NCBI GenBank assembly: GCA_963732355.1
Contig: CAVSZD010000007.1
Span: 434,001-498,000 of the forward strand
DNA: 64,000 bases
Source: JADKAV01 sp963732355
Lineage (GTDB): Bacteria > Actinomycetota > Actinomycetes > S36-B12 > UBA10799
Reading direction: 5' to 3'
The position numbers and the translations under genes are program-made. The notes under the pieces were generated by a model. It had not been told where the DNA came from, ran no database searches, and saw nothing but the letters and a program-made list of their open reading frames with translations. Below are positions 32,506 to 41,897 of this stretch, one piece after another (the stretch's first letter is position 1; each line of letters starts with the position of its first letter).

Positions 32506-33599
32506 AGCCGCGCAGTCTCGCCGCGCGGCTGTTCACCGCGCAGTTGCTCGTCATCGCCATCACCTTCATGGCACTGCTCATCACCGTTGTGCTCATCGCG
32601 CCGGGCCTGTTCCTGCATCACCTGCGCATGACGGGGGAGGACTCGCCGGTGGTGCAGGTGCACGCACAGCAGGCTTTCGAAACGTCGGTGGGTCTTGCCC
32701 TGCTGGCCGCTGCGGCGGTGGCCATCGTCGCAGCCATTCTTCTGTCGTGGTTCCTGGCCCGCAGGGTAAGCCGACCGATCACGGACTTGGCATCTTCGGC
32801 GGAGGCGGTCGCGCACGGCAACTACGACGTGGTCGTGCAGCAGACCGGATTCGGCGCGGAACTGAACACCCTGTCGCAGTCGTTCCAGGACATGGCCGAC
32901 AGCCTTGCGACCACCGACGAGGCGCGTACGCAGATGCTTTCCGATCTGTCGCACGAGATCCGCACCCCGCTAGCCACCCTCGAGGCCCACATCGACGGCC
33001 TCGAAGATGGGGTGGTCCCGACGACCGCGGCGACGTACGAGGTGATGCGGGGACAGGTCCACCGTTTGCGCCGCCTGGCCAGTGATGTCCGCCTTGCAGC
33101 GCAGGCACAGGAGCATGCGCTCGACCTGCACCCGGTACCGACACAAGTCAGCGACCTGGTCCAATCCGCATGCGCGCTGTACGCGCCGCGCTATCAGGAG
33201 AAGGGCGTGCTGCTCGACGACCAGTCACGTCACGATCGCGAGATGGTCGTCCTTGTGGACCGGGACCGGATGCAGCAGGTCCTCGGCAACCTGCTCGACA
33301 ACGCCCTGCGGCACACACCGCCCCAGGGGACCGTCCGCGTCGGGTGCCGGCAGAACGGGAACGCGGTCGAGATCTCGGTGACGGACACCGGTGAGGGCAT
33401 CGACCCCGACGACGTGGACCGCGTGTTCCAGCGGTTCCAGCGACTGGACACCTCCCGGGACTCGGACTCCGGGGGCAGCGGCCTGGGACTGACCATCGCC
33501 CGCGCCCTCGTGCAGAGTCACGGTGGAGACCTGACCGCCCGCAGTAGCGGCCCCGGCACCGGCAGCACCTTCATCATCATGCTGCCCCAGCAGGTGTGA
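32502..33599 (+). CDS. Sensor histidine kinase
   Basis: A 365-residue membrane kinase partnered with the preceding regulator. TM1 is at ~10-35 and TM2 at ~63-87, with a short 28-residue extracytoplasmic loop (HHLRMTGEDSPVVQVH, with His and Met that might bind metal). A HAMP linker, HisKA with the H-box LSDLSHEIRTPLATLE, and HATPase_c with NLLDNALRHT, DTGEGIDPDD and GGSGLGLTIA follow. The GTG start overlaps the regulator stop. The very small sensor loop fits a metal-ion ligand better than a complex one. Confidence 0.92.
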   Translation: MKPRSLAARLFTAQLLVIAITFMALLITVVLIAPGLFLHHLRMTGEDSPVVQVHAQQAFETSVGLALLAAAAVAIVAAILLSWFLARRVSRPITDLASSAEAVAHGNYDVVVQQTGFGAELNTLSQSFQDMADSLATTDEARTQMLSDLSHEIRTPLATLEAHIDGLEDGVVPTTAATYEVMRGQVHRLRRLASDVRLAAQAQEHALDLHPVPTQVSDLVQSACALYAPRYQEKGVLLDDQSRHDREMVVLVDRDRMQQVLGNLLDNALRHTPPQGTVRVGCRQNGNAVEISVTDTGEGIDPDDVDRVFQRFQRLDTSRDSDSGGSGLGLTIARALVQSHGGDLTARSSGPGTGSTFIIMLPQQV

Positions 33600-33707
33600 G
33601 CGCCGAGACCAACGCAGAGCAGGTTCACCTCATGAAGGGCCGCGGCCACCACGGTCGCCGCGGCGCTCTTACCGAGAGTGCGTGTCCGTTCATGAGCCAA
33701 CCGGGCC

Positions 33708-33784
33708 GTTGGTTGACGCTCGGGTAGTTGGTTGACGTTCGTCGCGCGACGAACGTCAACCAACTGCACGAACCCCACCCAACG
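33708..33784. repeat. Palindromic repeat family B, copy 1 (perfect 40-bp palindrome core)
   Basis: The core AGTTGGTTGACGTTCGTCGC (33726-33745) is followed directly by its exact reverse complement (33746-33765), flanked by CGTTGGTTGACGCTCGGG and CACGAACCCCACCCAACG. It lies between the convergent kinase and YCII/serine hydrolase units. Related copies are at 37919, 38832 and 43218. Confidence 0.9.
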
Positions 33785-33802
33785 CCCAGAGGGGCCGCCG
33801 AC

Positions 33803-34038
33803 TCACATTTCCGGCTCCGCGATGAACGTCTGCTTCCCCGCAAACGCCCCGTCGGTCACCGACGCGTCGGTGCCGACAACACTCGCCTCCCCAGCTCCGG
33901 TCACCCGCCACCGAACACCCAGACGCCGGCACCCTTGGCCTCGTCGGCGACGGCATTGGCGTCCCGCGCCACGTCTGGCAACTCCTCGTCCGTGAATACC
34001 ACGTCTGCCTCATCGAACGATCTCAGGTAAGGCGCCAT
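33803..34038 (-). pseudogene. Truncated, frameshifted YCII-family gene
   Basis: From an ATG at 34036-34038 with a good Shine-Dalgarno (AGAGGAG), the frame gives MAPYLRSFDEADVVF, then FTDEELPDVARDANAVA and GVWVFGGG, and stops. One added G in the GGG run at ~33904 continues it as VTGAGEASVVGTDASVTDGAFAG. It then ends near 33803, about 25-30 residues short of typical YCII proteins and close to repeat B copy 1. It lies 27 bp after the upstream serine hydrolase stop. Whether it is a real pseudogene or a sequence error plus a shortened gene is open. Confidence 0.65.
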
Positions 34039-34065
34039 CACACTTCTCCTCTTGAAAAGCAGGGT

Positions 34066-36162
34066 CTACTCCACAACCACCGTCGCGGTGCTGCCCGCTG
34101 GACCGAAGACCGCCAGATACGCCCCAGCCGGCGCCTGCTTCGTCGCCGTCGCCGCGCCGCCCGAGTCGAGCATCGACAGGTCGGCGTCGAAGAGCTTCCA
34201 GTCGCTCTGACCAGAGATCGTCACCGTGGACGCGGCCGAAACCTTGACCCACTCGACCAGACCCTGGGAGTCGATGGTGACCGCATTGCTGCCGGACGCC
34301 AGGTCAGGAACTGTCGCGGCCGGCCGCAGGACACTGCTGTCGAAGGACATCAACTCCTCACCGCCCTGCATCGAGAAGTCGAAGTCCAGCAGATCGCGGC
34401 CGAACCCCAGGGGAATCTCGAGGAACATGCTGCCAACCGTGTCGCTGGTGGTGGCGTCGAACGGCACGGTGTCGACCAAGGCGCCCGTGGCGAGCAGGTA
34501 GCCGGAGAGGCCGGGGATGGGCGCGATCTTGACCACAGGACTACCGGACAGCGTCCAGCTCAACGAGTCAGGGCTCTCATTGGCCAGCAACCACTTCTTG
34601 CCCACCCGCGCCTGCCAAGCTGGCGACAACGCACCTCCCGAGCGAACCTTCTGCCCGCGTGCGACGTAGGAGTAGTACGTCCCCACCCCACCGATACTGC
34701 GCTGCAAGACGTAGGTTCGGCCCCATGACTTCACCGCGCTGATCGAGGTGCCGGGCGACGTTGTCGACCAGAAACGCCCGTCGTTGCGCAACTCGAACCG
34801 GCCAGGGCTGCGCACCCAAGCACCGTCGACAAGAGTGGCCACCTTCACAGAGCGGTTCTTGGCCTCACTCAACTTCTTCGTTTCGTTCTGGGCAAGGAAC
34901 GTGCCCGAGAGCTGCTTGATCTTCCTGTCGGCCATCTTCGCCGTTACCTGACCCTTGCCAGGCATGCCGCTGACTTGCTTCGGCATCTTCTCGACGGCAC
35001 CGGTCTCGACCAGGGCATTCAGCAGCACAGTCTGTGCGACGGTTTCGGCGGCGATGGAACTGAAGCTCCTGCCAGCTCCCAGCACCACAACCCCGAGGTC
35101 GTCGTCGGGGGCGATCGCGAACGAGGCGTGGTAGTCGACGGTGTCGCCGCCCTTGGTCCAGCCCAGTACCCCGGCGGACTTAAGCGCGGGGTCCTGAACG
35201 CAGTCCCAGCCCAGGCCGTAACGCAGGAAACTCGGCGGCCCGACCCGCAGGCCGGTGGCTGTCTCATCGACGGCCATCTGCTGGACGGCCGAACTGGACA
35301 GGATCCGTTTGCCGCCAACCTTGCCGTCGTTGGTGAAGACCATGGCCAGCCGGGCCATTTCCTCGGGCGTGGACATGAGACCACCGGTGGCGAAGGCGTT
35401 GGTGATCTCGATCGGTTGGGCTTTGCCGTCCTGGATGATCGGCGCGACGGTGCCCGGCGCCGGCACCGAGGTCGGGTAGCGGGAGCCCTTCATGCCCAGG
35501 GGTTTGAGGATGTTGGCCGTCACGTAGTCCTGCAATGGCTGCCCAGAGACCCGCTCCACCACTAAGCCTGCCAAGGTGAAGCAATCGTTGCAGTAGACGT
35601 TCAGCGCACCCGGCGTGGTCTTCAACCGTGAGTTGCGCAACCCAGCCAGCACGCCGTCCACGTAAGACGGGATCGGCTTGTGACTCCAGAGATCCGCGAA
35701 GTTGGTGCCCGGCACTCCGGCCGCATGGTTCAGCAGCATTCGCACGGTGATCTGCTTGTACTGCGGGGACTGCATCGCGAAGTCGGTGACGTACCGTGCG
35801 ACAGGGGCGTCGAGTGCGACCTTGCCCTGGTCCACCAGCTGCATCACCGCCATTGTGGTGACCACTTTGCTGACGGACCCGACCCCGTACAGGGTCGTCG
35901 GCGTTGGCTTCTTGCCGGCGGGGGTGACCCGGCCGAAGCCCTGGCTCCAGACCACCTTGCCGTCGGACACCAACGCCACCGACGCCGACGTGGACTTGGT
36001 GTCCTTCAACGCCTGCCGCACCGCCTTGCGACCCTCTTTGATCGTGGTTCCGAACGTCGGCGACGGTTGCTTCTTCGCAGGCGCCGCGGCGTGGGCGGCC
36101 GGTAACCCTACAAGCGCCACCGCTGGGACCAGCGTGGCTGTCAGAACTGTGACGATGCGCAT
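34066..36162 (-). CDS. Secreted serine hydrolase of the beta-lactamase/DD-peptidase family
   Basis: A 698-residue exported protein. It has a signal peptide (residues 1-27, ending AHAAA) and a beta-lactamase/class C domain (~35-400) with the SxxK motif in VGSVSKVVTT and YxN as Y-C-N in VYCNDCFTL. The HAAGVPG and GGLMSTPEEMARL motifs are typical of the family. A long C-terminal region of ~300 residues, beta-rich and without recognised motifs, follows. The substrate may be peptidoglycan or an ester. I chose the ATG at 36160-36162, supported by AGGAGAGG; the frame to 36378 is too long. It diverges from the next hydrolase across 218 bp. Confidence 0.85.
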   Translation of the reverse strand: MRIVTVLTATLVPAVALVGLPAAHAAAPAKKQPSPTFGTTIKEGRKAVRQALKDTKSTSASVALVSDGKVVWSQGFGRVTPAGKKPTPTTLYGVGSVSKVVTTMAVMQLVDQGKVALDAPVARYVTDFAMQSPQYKQITVRMLLNHAAGVPGTNFADLWSHKPIPSYVDGVLAGLRNSRLKTTPGALNVYCNDCFTLAGLVVERVSGQPLQDYVTANILKPLGMKGSRYPTSVPAPGTVAPIIQDGKAQPIEITNAFATGGLMSTPEEMARLAMVFTNDGKVGGKRILSSSAVQQMAVDETATGLRVGPPSFLRYGLGWDCVQDPALKSAGVLGWTKGGDTVDYHASFAIAPDDDLGVVVLGAGRSFSSIAAETVAQTVLLNALVETGAVEKMPKQVSGMPGKGQVTAKMADRKIKQLSGTFLAQNETKKLSEAKNRSVKVATLVDGAWVRSPGRFELRNDGRFWSTTSPGTSISAVKSWGRTYVLQRSIGGVGTYYSYVARGQKVRSGGALSPAWQARVGKKWLLANESPDSLSWTLSGSPVVKIAPIPGLSGYLLATGALVDTVPFDATTSDTVGSMFLEIPLGFGRDLLDFDFSMQGGEELMSFDSSVLRPAATVPDLASGSNAVTIDSQGLVEWVKVSAASTVTISGQSDWKLFDADLSMLDSGGAATATKQAPAGAYLAVFGPAGSTATVVVE

Positions 36163-36380
36163 GGCACCCGACCTCTCCTGCCACGCGAGGCCGCGGTGCA
36201 ATGAACCGACCGTAGATGACCCGGGATCGGGTTGTCGAACTCCTGGCGCACTATTCGACCCTTTGGCGCCTTGCTTCATGACCCGGACGTCTGACTGATC
36301 GGCCCTTCCGCGCGCAACGGGCATCCCCCTAGTGTGGGGCTTTGACACGTCGGTGGTTTCGCGGCAGGGAAGGCCCAAGA

Positions 36381-37928
36381 ATGCTCACCAGTCGGATACT
36401 GACGGCCACGCTGTCCGCCGCGACCATCCTCAGTGGACTGGCGACTGTGCAGGCCACCGCGTCAGAGGCGCCACCTGCCCAAAACAGGCTGACCGAGTCA
36501 ATCCCGTGGAAGGACTGCGGCGAACAACTCCAATGCGCACGGATCAGGGTGCCGCTGGACTGGGACCGCCCGCAAGGGCGCACGATCGGCCTGGCACTGA
36601 TCCGCCACCTGGCGAGCAATCCCGAGCAACGCATCGGCTCGATGTTCATCAACCCGGGTGGACCCGGCCAATCCGGAGTCGAGCTGATCAAAGGTACTGG
36701 CAGCGACTTGGACGCCTGGGGAGATGGCCGATTCGATGTCGTGAGCTGGGATCCGCGCGGCACGAATGCCAGCACCCCGGTGCGCTGTTTTCGAAGCGAG
36801 GCGAGCGCGGACAAGTTCTGGAAGGGCGCCACGATCCCGACCACGAAAGCCCAGTCCAGGTCCTTCAGTCGCAAGTCAGCTGCTTTGGCGCGGCGCTGCG
36901 GGGAGGTCAGCGGATGGCTGCTTCCTCACATCTCCACTGCCGACACCGCCCGTGACCTCGACCACCTACGAGGGCTGGTCGGCGACAACAAGCTGACTTA
37001 TGTGGGGTTGTCCTACGGCACCATGCTCGGGCAGACCTACGCGAACATGTACCCACGACGGGTCAGGGCGATGTTGCTCGACGGCGTGGTGGACGCGGTG
37101 CAGTACTCGCGTAGTGCTGAGGCTCGTGCGGTCAATACCGTCGGCGGCAGCGACGCGGTGTTCGATCAGTTCCTCCGCCTGTGTCGGCGTGCCGGTCCGC
37201 AGGAGTGCGCTCTCGCGGGCGGGGAACGCACGCCCTCCGAGAGGTTCGACCGACTGCTCAAGCGTGTCCGTCGCTCACCGATCCCGGCACCGGACGCCGA
37301 TCCGCCGGGAGGGCTGAACCTTGGCGACCTGCTGCTGTCGCAGTTCCAGCCTCTGCGCACGCCGCCCGATTGGCCCGCGAATGCCGAGTCGCTTGACGCG
37401 GCGCTGGCGGGGAACGGGTCGGCACTTGAGGCAGGGGCTCGACCCTTTCTGACACCGCAGGGCTGGGCCGGTGCCACGACATCCACGGCCATCTCGTGCG
37501 CTGATGCGCCGGCGCGCCGCGCGTTGGACGCATGGCCGCAGGTGATCGGTCGGCTCGATCGGATCAGCCGCATGCAGGGGCGTGTGAACGGATGGTGGCT
37601 CTGGGCGCCTTGTGCCGCCTGGCCGGTGCGTGGGCAGGATTCCTATCGCGGGCCTTGGAACGCCTCGACACCCAACCCGATCCTGCTCATCGGGACCAGG
37701 TACGACCCGAACACGGCCTACCAGAACGCGGTCAGCGCCGAGGGCTACCTGGGCAACGCGGTGCTCTTGACCCACAACGGCTACGGCCACCTCAGCTACC
37801 AGGACCCCAGCATCTGCGTGGATCGGGCCCGTGTCGACTACTTGGTGAATCTGACGACGCCGGGCCGCGGGGCCGTGTGCCAGTCGGACCAGCGACCGTT
37901 CCAGCCGAGCCTCAAACCCGTTGGTTGA
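36381..37928 (+). CDS. Secreted alpha/beta hydrolase (TAP/S33 peptidase-like)
   Basis: A 515-residue exported alpha/beta hydrolase like Streptomyces tripeptidyl aminopeptidases. It shows a signal peptide (1-~27), the oxyanion region FINPGGPGQSG, WDPRGTNAS, the nucleophile serine in GLSYGTMLGQ, a late Asp in IGTRYDPNTA and the catalytic His in HNGYGHLSY, followed by a TAP-like C-terminal domain. I chose the ATG at 36381, after GGAAGG. Its stop TGA (37926-37928) and last codons lie inside repeat B copy 2, so the repeat supplies the 3' end of the gene. Confidence 0.88.
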   Translation: MLTSRILTATLSAATILSGLATVQATASEAPPAQNRLTESIPWKDCGEQLQCARIRVPLDWDRPQGRTIGLALIRHLASNPEQRIGSMFINPGGPGQSGVELIKGTGSDLDAWGDGRFDVVSWDPRGTNASTPVRCFRSEASADKFWKGATIPTTKAQSRSFSRKSAALARRCGEVSGWLLPHISTADTARDLDHLRGLVGDNKLTYVGLSYGTMLGQTYANMYPRRVRAMLLDGVVDAVQYSRSAEARAVNTVGGSDAVFDQFLRLCRRAGPQECALAGGERTPSERFDRLLKRVRRSPIPAPDADPPGGLNLGDLLLSQFQPLRTPPDWPANAESLDAALAGNGSALEAGARPFLTPQGWAGATTSTAISCADAPARRALDAWPQVIGRLDRISRMQGRVNGWWLWAPCAAWPVRGQDSYRGPWNASTPNPILLIGTRYDPNTAYQNAVSAEGYLGNAVLLTHNGYGHLSYQDPSICVDRARVDYLVNLTTPGRGAVCQSDQRPFQPSLKPVG

Positions 37929-37996
37929 CGCTCGGGTAGTTGGTTGACGGCTGTCGCGCGACGAACGTCAACCAACTGCACGAACCCCACCCAACG
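37919..37996. repeat. Palindromic repeat family B, copy 2
   Basis: CGTTGGTTGACGCTCGGG, then a palindromic core with a few mismatches, then CACGAACCCCACCCAACG. Its first TGA is the stop codon of the upstream hydrolase. Its right edge runs directly into the -35 element of the DUF2975 promoter. Confidence 0.9.
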
Positions 37997-37998
37997 CC

Positions 37999-38035
37999 TT
38001 GACTTATTGAAAAACAGTAATATTGTTTATCAATA
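37999..38035 (+). promoter_or_regulatory. Leaderless promoter with 31-bp imperfect palindrome
   Basis: TTGACT (37999-38004), a 16-bp spacer and TATTGT (38021-38026) form a good sigma-70-type promoter, and the predicted start of transcription falls on the ATG at 38035. The dyad TATTGAAAAACAGTA-A-TATTGTTTATCAATA (38005-38035; 13 of 15 pairs) covers spacer and -10, fitting repression by the downstream XRE protein. Confidence 0.6.
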
Positions 38036-38614
38036 TGGAGACGAAACCTGGAACCGTTATCCGTATCCTGCAGACTCTGTTGGCCGTCGGCTCACTGCTC
38101 CTGGCGATCACGGCTGTCGTCTACACCGCCATGGCGATCATCGCAGGGCTCCGTGCCGTCACCAGTGAACGTCCAGCCATCGGCGACCACATCGCAGACT
38201 CTCCTGGCGACGATGAACGTCGCCGGCGACAGCACCGTCGTCGTCCAGGTCTCGGAAATGGACGCACTGACCGCATTCGTGGTGACGCTGCCGAACATCG
38301 CTGTTGCACTCTTTGTGGCGGCGATTCTCGCCCTGCTCGCCGCTCTGTTACGCGACACCGCCGCCGGCCGGCCTTTCACCGCGCAGAACGTCCGACGCCT
38401 GCATTGGGTTGCCAGGCTGACCTTGCTGGCGGCGGTCGTCGGCTGGTGGTTGGGGCCGCTGCTCAACGCCTGGGCGCAGGCCCGCTTGGACTCCGCCGTG
38501 GTGACGGCGCAGACCTCTTTCGCCCCTGTCATCGTGGCGCTCGGTTCCTACGCACTGGTCACGATCTGGGCACGTGGCGTGGAGTTGGCCGACTTCGAGG
38601 AGAACACGGTCTGA
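38035..38614 (+). CDS. DUF2975 membrane protein (one frameshift)
   Basis: A four-TM membrane protein of about 192 residues after repair of one frameshift. The first frame gives METKPGTVIRILQTLL and TM1. Deleting one G of the GGG at 38146-38148 joins it to GSVPSPVNVQPSATTSQ and then three more TM segments (TLPNIAVALFVAAILALLAAL, LTLLAAVVGWWLGPLL, APVIVALGSYALVTIWA). DUF2975 genes are typically paired with a small Cro/C1-type regulator of the YozG kind, as here. The role is unknown. The mRNA is probably leaderless because no Shine-Dalgarno precedes the ATG. Confidence 0.72.
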
Positions 38615-38827
38615 TGGCCGATTCGGATCGTCGTCCATCTCGACGACCTGCTGTCACAACGGAACATGACTCTCACGCAACTCGCGGATGCCATCGGAAT
38701 CACGCTGGCCAACGCATCCATCCTCAAGACCGGCAAAGCCCGCGCGGTCCGCTTCAGCACGCTTACTGCGATCTGCCGGGAGCTGGAATGCCAGCCCGGG
38801 GACCTGCTGGAGTACCGGTCTGACTGA
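38614..38827 (+). CDS. Small XRE-type HTH regulator, start disturbed by an extra G
   Basis: A Cro/C1 helix-turn-helix protein: PIRIVVHLDDLLSQRNMTL, then QLADAIGITLANASILKTGKA and AVRFSTLTAICRELECQPGDLL. Family members begin M-PIRI. Here the junction reads TGATGGCCGATT; with one G fewer, ATG CCG ATT would start the protein and overlap the DUF2975 stop. As written, only an internal ATG at 38666 is available (53 residues, lacking the first helix). It probably represses the promoter at 37999-38035 together with DUF2975 as signal partner. Confidence 0.7.
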
Positions 38828-38831
38828 GTGC

Positions 38832-38909
38832 CGTTGGTTGACGCTCGGGTAGTTGGTTGACGCTCGTCGGCCGACAGGCGTCAACCAACTGCACGAACCC
38901 CACCCAACG
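38832..38909. repeat. Palindromic repeat family B, copy 3
   Basis: The same flanks as copies 1 and 2 (CGTTGGTTGACGCTCGGG ... CACGAACCCCACCCAACG), with core variant GACGCTCGTCGG. It lies 5 bp past the XRE stop and 15 bp before the convergent arsA stop, so it fills the whole intergenic gap. Confidence 0.9.
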
Positions 38910-38923
38910 GCCTGGTGGGCAGG

Positions 38924-40687
38924 TCAGCCGACGCTACCAACCATCGACGACAACTCCAACAGCGCCTGCTCACCGCTGGGTTCTTCGGCAAGTAGCGGGA
39001 TGGCCGCGATGCGCGGGCTCAGGCCGGCGATGGTCTCGTACAGCGGCGCCTCGGTTGCAGCGCGTTGCTGAAGCAAACGCGACGTCGGCCGAGCCGCGGC
39101 GATCGAACCGTTGATGACCCAAGCCCAGGCCCGGATACCCGCGCGCAGATAGATCGTCCTGCAGGCCAGCGGCTTCAGCAACAGGCGTTGGCTCAGCAGT
39201 GGTGACGATGAGAACCCGAGTCAGCGCAGGGTCCTGCAGCAGCATCAGCGGCGTGTGGAATGTCATGGCGTCACCGGACTGCCTGACCATGTCGCGGTGG
39301 TAGGCGCCGGCGGTGTCGAGCAACAGCAGCGTGTGACCGGTGGGCGCGGTGTCGACGACTACGAACCGGCGGCGGCCCTCGAGGACAACCCGGGAGAACT
39401 GCTGGAACACGGCGATCTCTTCGGTGCAGGGCGACAGCAGGTCCTCGGCCAGTTGGGCCTTCCCGTCCGCGTCGAGGTTCTTCCCCTTCGTGGCCATGAC
39501 ACGCTCGCGATATGCCTGGGTCGCTTCGACCGGATCGATGCGCGACACCCGCAAGTTCGGGATCTGGACGGGCAGCACGTCGTGCAAATGGGCCGCCGGG
39601 TCGGTTGTCGTCAAGTGGACGTCGTGGCCTCGCCGGGCCAGGGCCACCGCGATCGACGCCGCAACTGTTGTCTTGCCCACTCCACCCTTGCCCATACACA
39701 GAACGAGGCCGTGCCCGTCCCCCTCCAGCCCATCGATCAGGGCGGACAAGGAAGCGTCTGGCGGCGTGAACGTCGCGACGGGAAGGCCATCGTCAACGCC
39801 GGGCTCGTCGGACAGCAGGCTGCGCAGGGCCGACAGGCTGACAATGTTGGCGGACCGCAGCGCGATCACGTCCCGGGGCAGCGCTGCAACGTTCGGGGGC
39901 AGCATGCCCAACACGTTGCGTTCGCGACGCCGGATGGCCTCGTCAAGAGCACCCGCATCCGCAGCGTCGGGCAGGACGCCATTGACCACCAGGTTGGTCG
40001 CATGGATACCGATGAGGGCCAAGTTCCTCATAGGTTCTTTCGACTTCCGCAAGGGCCGACACTTGGGGCCTGGTCACCAGAACCAGACGCGTAAGCGCGC
40101 GGATCCTGCAACGCGGCGACGGCGTTGGCATATTGGCTGCGCCGTTCAGTGAGGCCCGCCAAAGGCCCGAGGCACGACGCATCACCTTTGCCGTCGTCGA
40201 GGAATCCTGTCCACGAACCGGGCAGTTGCAGCAGTCGGATGGTGTGGCCGGTGGGGGCGGTGTCGAACACGATGTGGTCGTAGGCGCTGTACTCGTCGCC
40301 CCCGGAAAGCAGCGCGGTGAACTCGTTGAACGATGCCACTTCCGTCGTGCAGGATCCGGAGAGTTGCTCAGTGATCGCCGCGATCTCCTGTGCGGGCAGC
40401 AGGTCGCGCACCGGTTCGATGATGCGGTTCCGGTAGGCCTCGGCCGCCTGTTCCGGGTCGATCTCCAAGGCGTCCAACCCCGGCACGTGCGGGATCGCAG
40501 TGATCACATTGCCGATGGGCAGACCGAACACGTGCCCGACGTTTGACGCCGGATCGGTGCTGACCAGGAGCACCCGCTTGCCCTCATCGGCCAGGTGCAC
40601 AGCCGTCGCGCAGGCGATCGACGTCTTACCCACACCGCCCTTCCCGGTGAAGAATACGAAGCGGGGAGGATCCGCGATCAGGTGCAT
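38924..40687 (-). CDS. arsA: Arsenite-transport ATPase ArsA, two-domain (three frameshifts)
   Basis: A tandem P-loop ATPase of about 585 residues that energises arsenite efflux with the membrane permease. The first half starts MHLIADPPRFVFFTGKGG with P-loop GKGGVGKTS and DTAPTGHTIRLL. The second half has P-loop GKGGVGKTTVA and DTAPTGHTLLLL, and ends LLAEEPSGEQALLEL. The frame shifts three times. Dropping one T on the coding strand at ~40093 and again at ~40021 restores ATRLVLVTRP and EELALIGIHATNL. A third shift near 39150 joins LQDDL to RAGIRAWAWVING. The ATG overlaps the arsD stop (TGATG). Confidence 0.8.
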
Positions 40688-41090
40688 CAGCAGCAGCCAT
40701 CGGTGCGTGCAGCAGGCACCGTCACCGGTGTCGGCGAGCAGCGTCAAGCCAGGCTGTGGCGACGGAGTCTCGACCCCGGCGTAACGAAGAAGGTCGGCCC
40801 GGCTCGGGTAGGTGCCGGTGGCAACGGTGACCCCGTCGACCATGGTCAACGGAAGTCCCGCGGAACCCGCCACGCGCAGGAACTCCCGCACAGCGGGGTC
40901 GTCGGCGAACGCGCCCGGATCGTTGGCAAGGTTGTGCCGCTGGATGTCCACGCCCGAGGTCTCGCAGGTGGGCCATGTCCGCCGTGAACCCGACGAGTGC
41001 TTCGTCCACATCGGGACCGCACACCCCGGTGTTGCAGCACAACGCCGGCTCGAACACGCGAATGCTGCGTTGCTGCGCGGAGGGCTTCAT
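40687..41090 (-). CDS. arsD: Arsenite metallochaperone ArsD (two frameshifts)
   Basis: About 130 residues. ArsD hands arsenite to ArsA and can repress the operon. The N-terminus SIRVFEPALCCNTGVCGPDVDEAL has the functional cysteines CC and C. An extra G at ~40953-40955 separates it from GVDIQRHNLANDPGAFA and SAGLPLTMVDG. Near the end, a one-base correction gives ACCTHDGCC and a TGA overlapping the arsA ATG, so the C-terminus carries two vicinal cysteine pairs as in functional ArsD. As written, the reading frame is continuous with arsM upstream. Confidence 0.75.
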
Positions 41091-41897
41091 CGCCCGGATG
41101 AAGGCGCTGCGGATCACCCCGTCCAGCCCGTTCACGGCCTCGGCAACGTCTCGTCCGCCAGCGAGGTCCCCGTCAGGGATCTGCGCTGCCAGCGACTCCA
41201 GCGCGGCCCGGTCGAAGATCTGGGTCGGCTCGATGGACACCCCCACGAAGCCTGCGGCGTCCAGCCCGTCACTGCACGCCTGCTCGGTCAGAGCCCCGGA
41301 GATGCAGCCGGTCCACAACGAGGTGATGGCGTTGAGTTCGGCCGGGAGTTCTCGACTCAGCACCACGTCGGAGATAGCCAGACGACCCCCTGGCCGCAGC
41401 ACCCGGAACGCCTCCGCGAAGACCCGATCCTTGTCGCCGGACAGGTTGATCACGCAGTTGGAGATGATCACGTCGACGCTGTTGTCGGGCAGCGGGATTT
41501 CCTCGATGTGACCCTTCAGGAACTCGACGTTGGTGACGCCGGATTTGGCCTGGTTAGCGCGCGCCAACTCCAACATCTCGTCGGTCATGTCCAGCCCGTA
41601 AACCCGACCTTCGGGGCCGACGCGGCGAGCCGACAACAAGACGTCGATGCCGCCCCCGGAGCCCAGGTCGAGAACGGTTTCCCCTGCCTGCAGACTGGCC
41701 AGCGCAGTCGGGTTGCCGCATCCGAGCGACGCGATGATCGCCTCTTCGGGAAGTCCCGATTTCGTGGCCTCGTCGTAGAGGCCGTGTCCGAACACGTCCT
41801 GGTCGACCGGGGTTGAGCAGCAGGACGCAGTACGGGCGGCCTGCGCATAGTGCTCGCGCACGGTCTCGCGCACTTCGTCAATCTGAATGTCGTTCAT
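41091..41897 (-). CDS. arsM: Arsenite S-adenosylmethionine methyltransferase
   Basis: About 269 residues. ArsM methylates As(III) to volatile or less retained species. SAM-binding motif I is VLDLGSGGGIDVLLSA, preceded by SLGCGNPTALASL. The conserved cysteines are in TASCCSTPVD, in IISNCVINLS and in SLWTGCISGAL, covering the As(III)-binding set. The ATG at 41895-41897 follows AAAGG. No stop codon separates it from acr3 before or from arsD after, so the sequence as given encodes one continuous frame. Whether that is real or due to indels cannot be decided here. Confidence 0.88.

Noticed and set aside
38146..40100. Programmed ribosomal frameshifting in DUF2975 and arsA
   Set aside because: No slippery heptamers or stimulatory hairpins at the sites, and the same kind of one-base run change recurs in unrelated genes.
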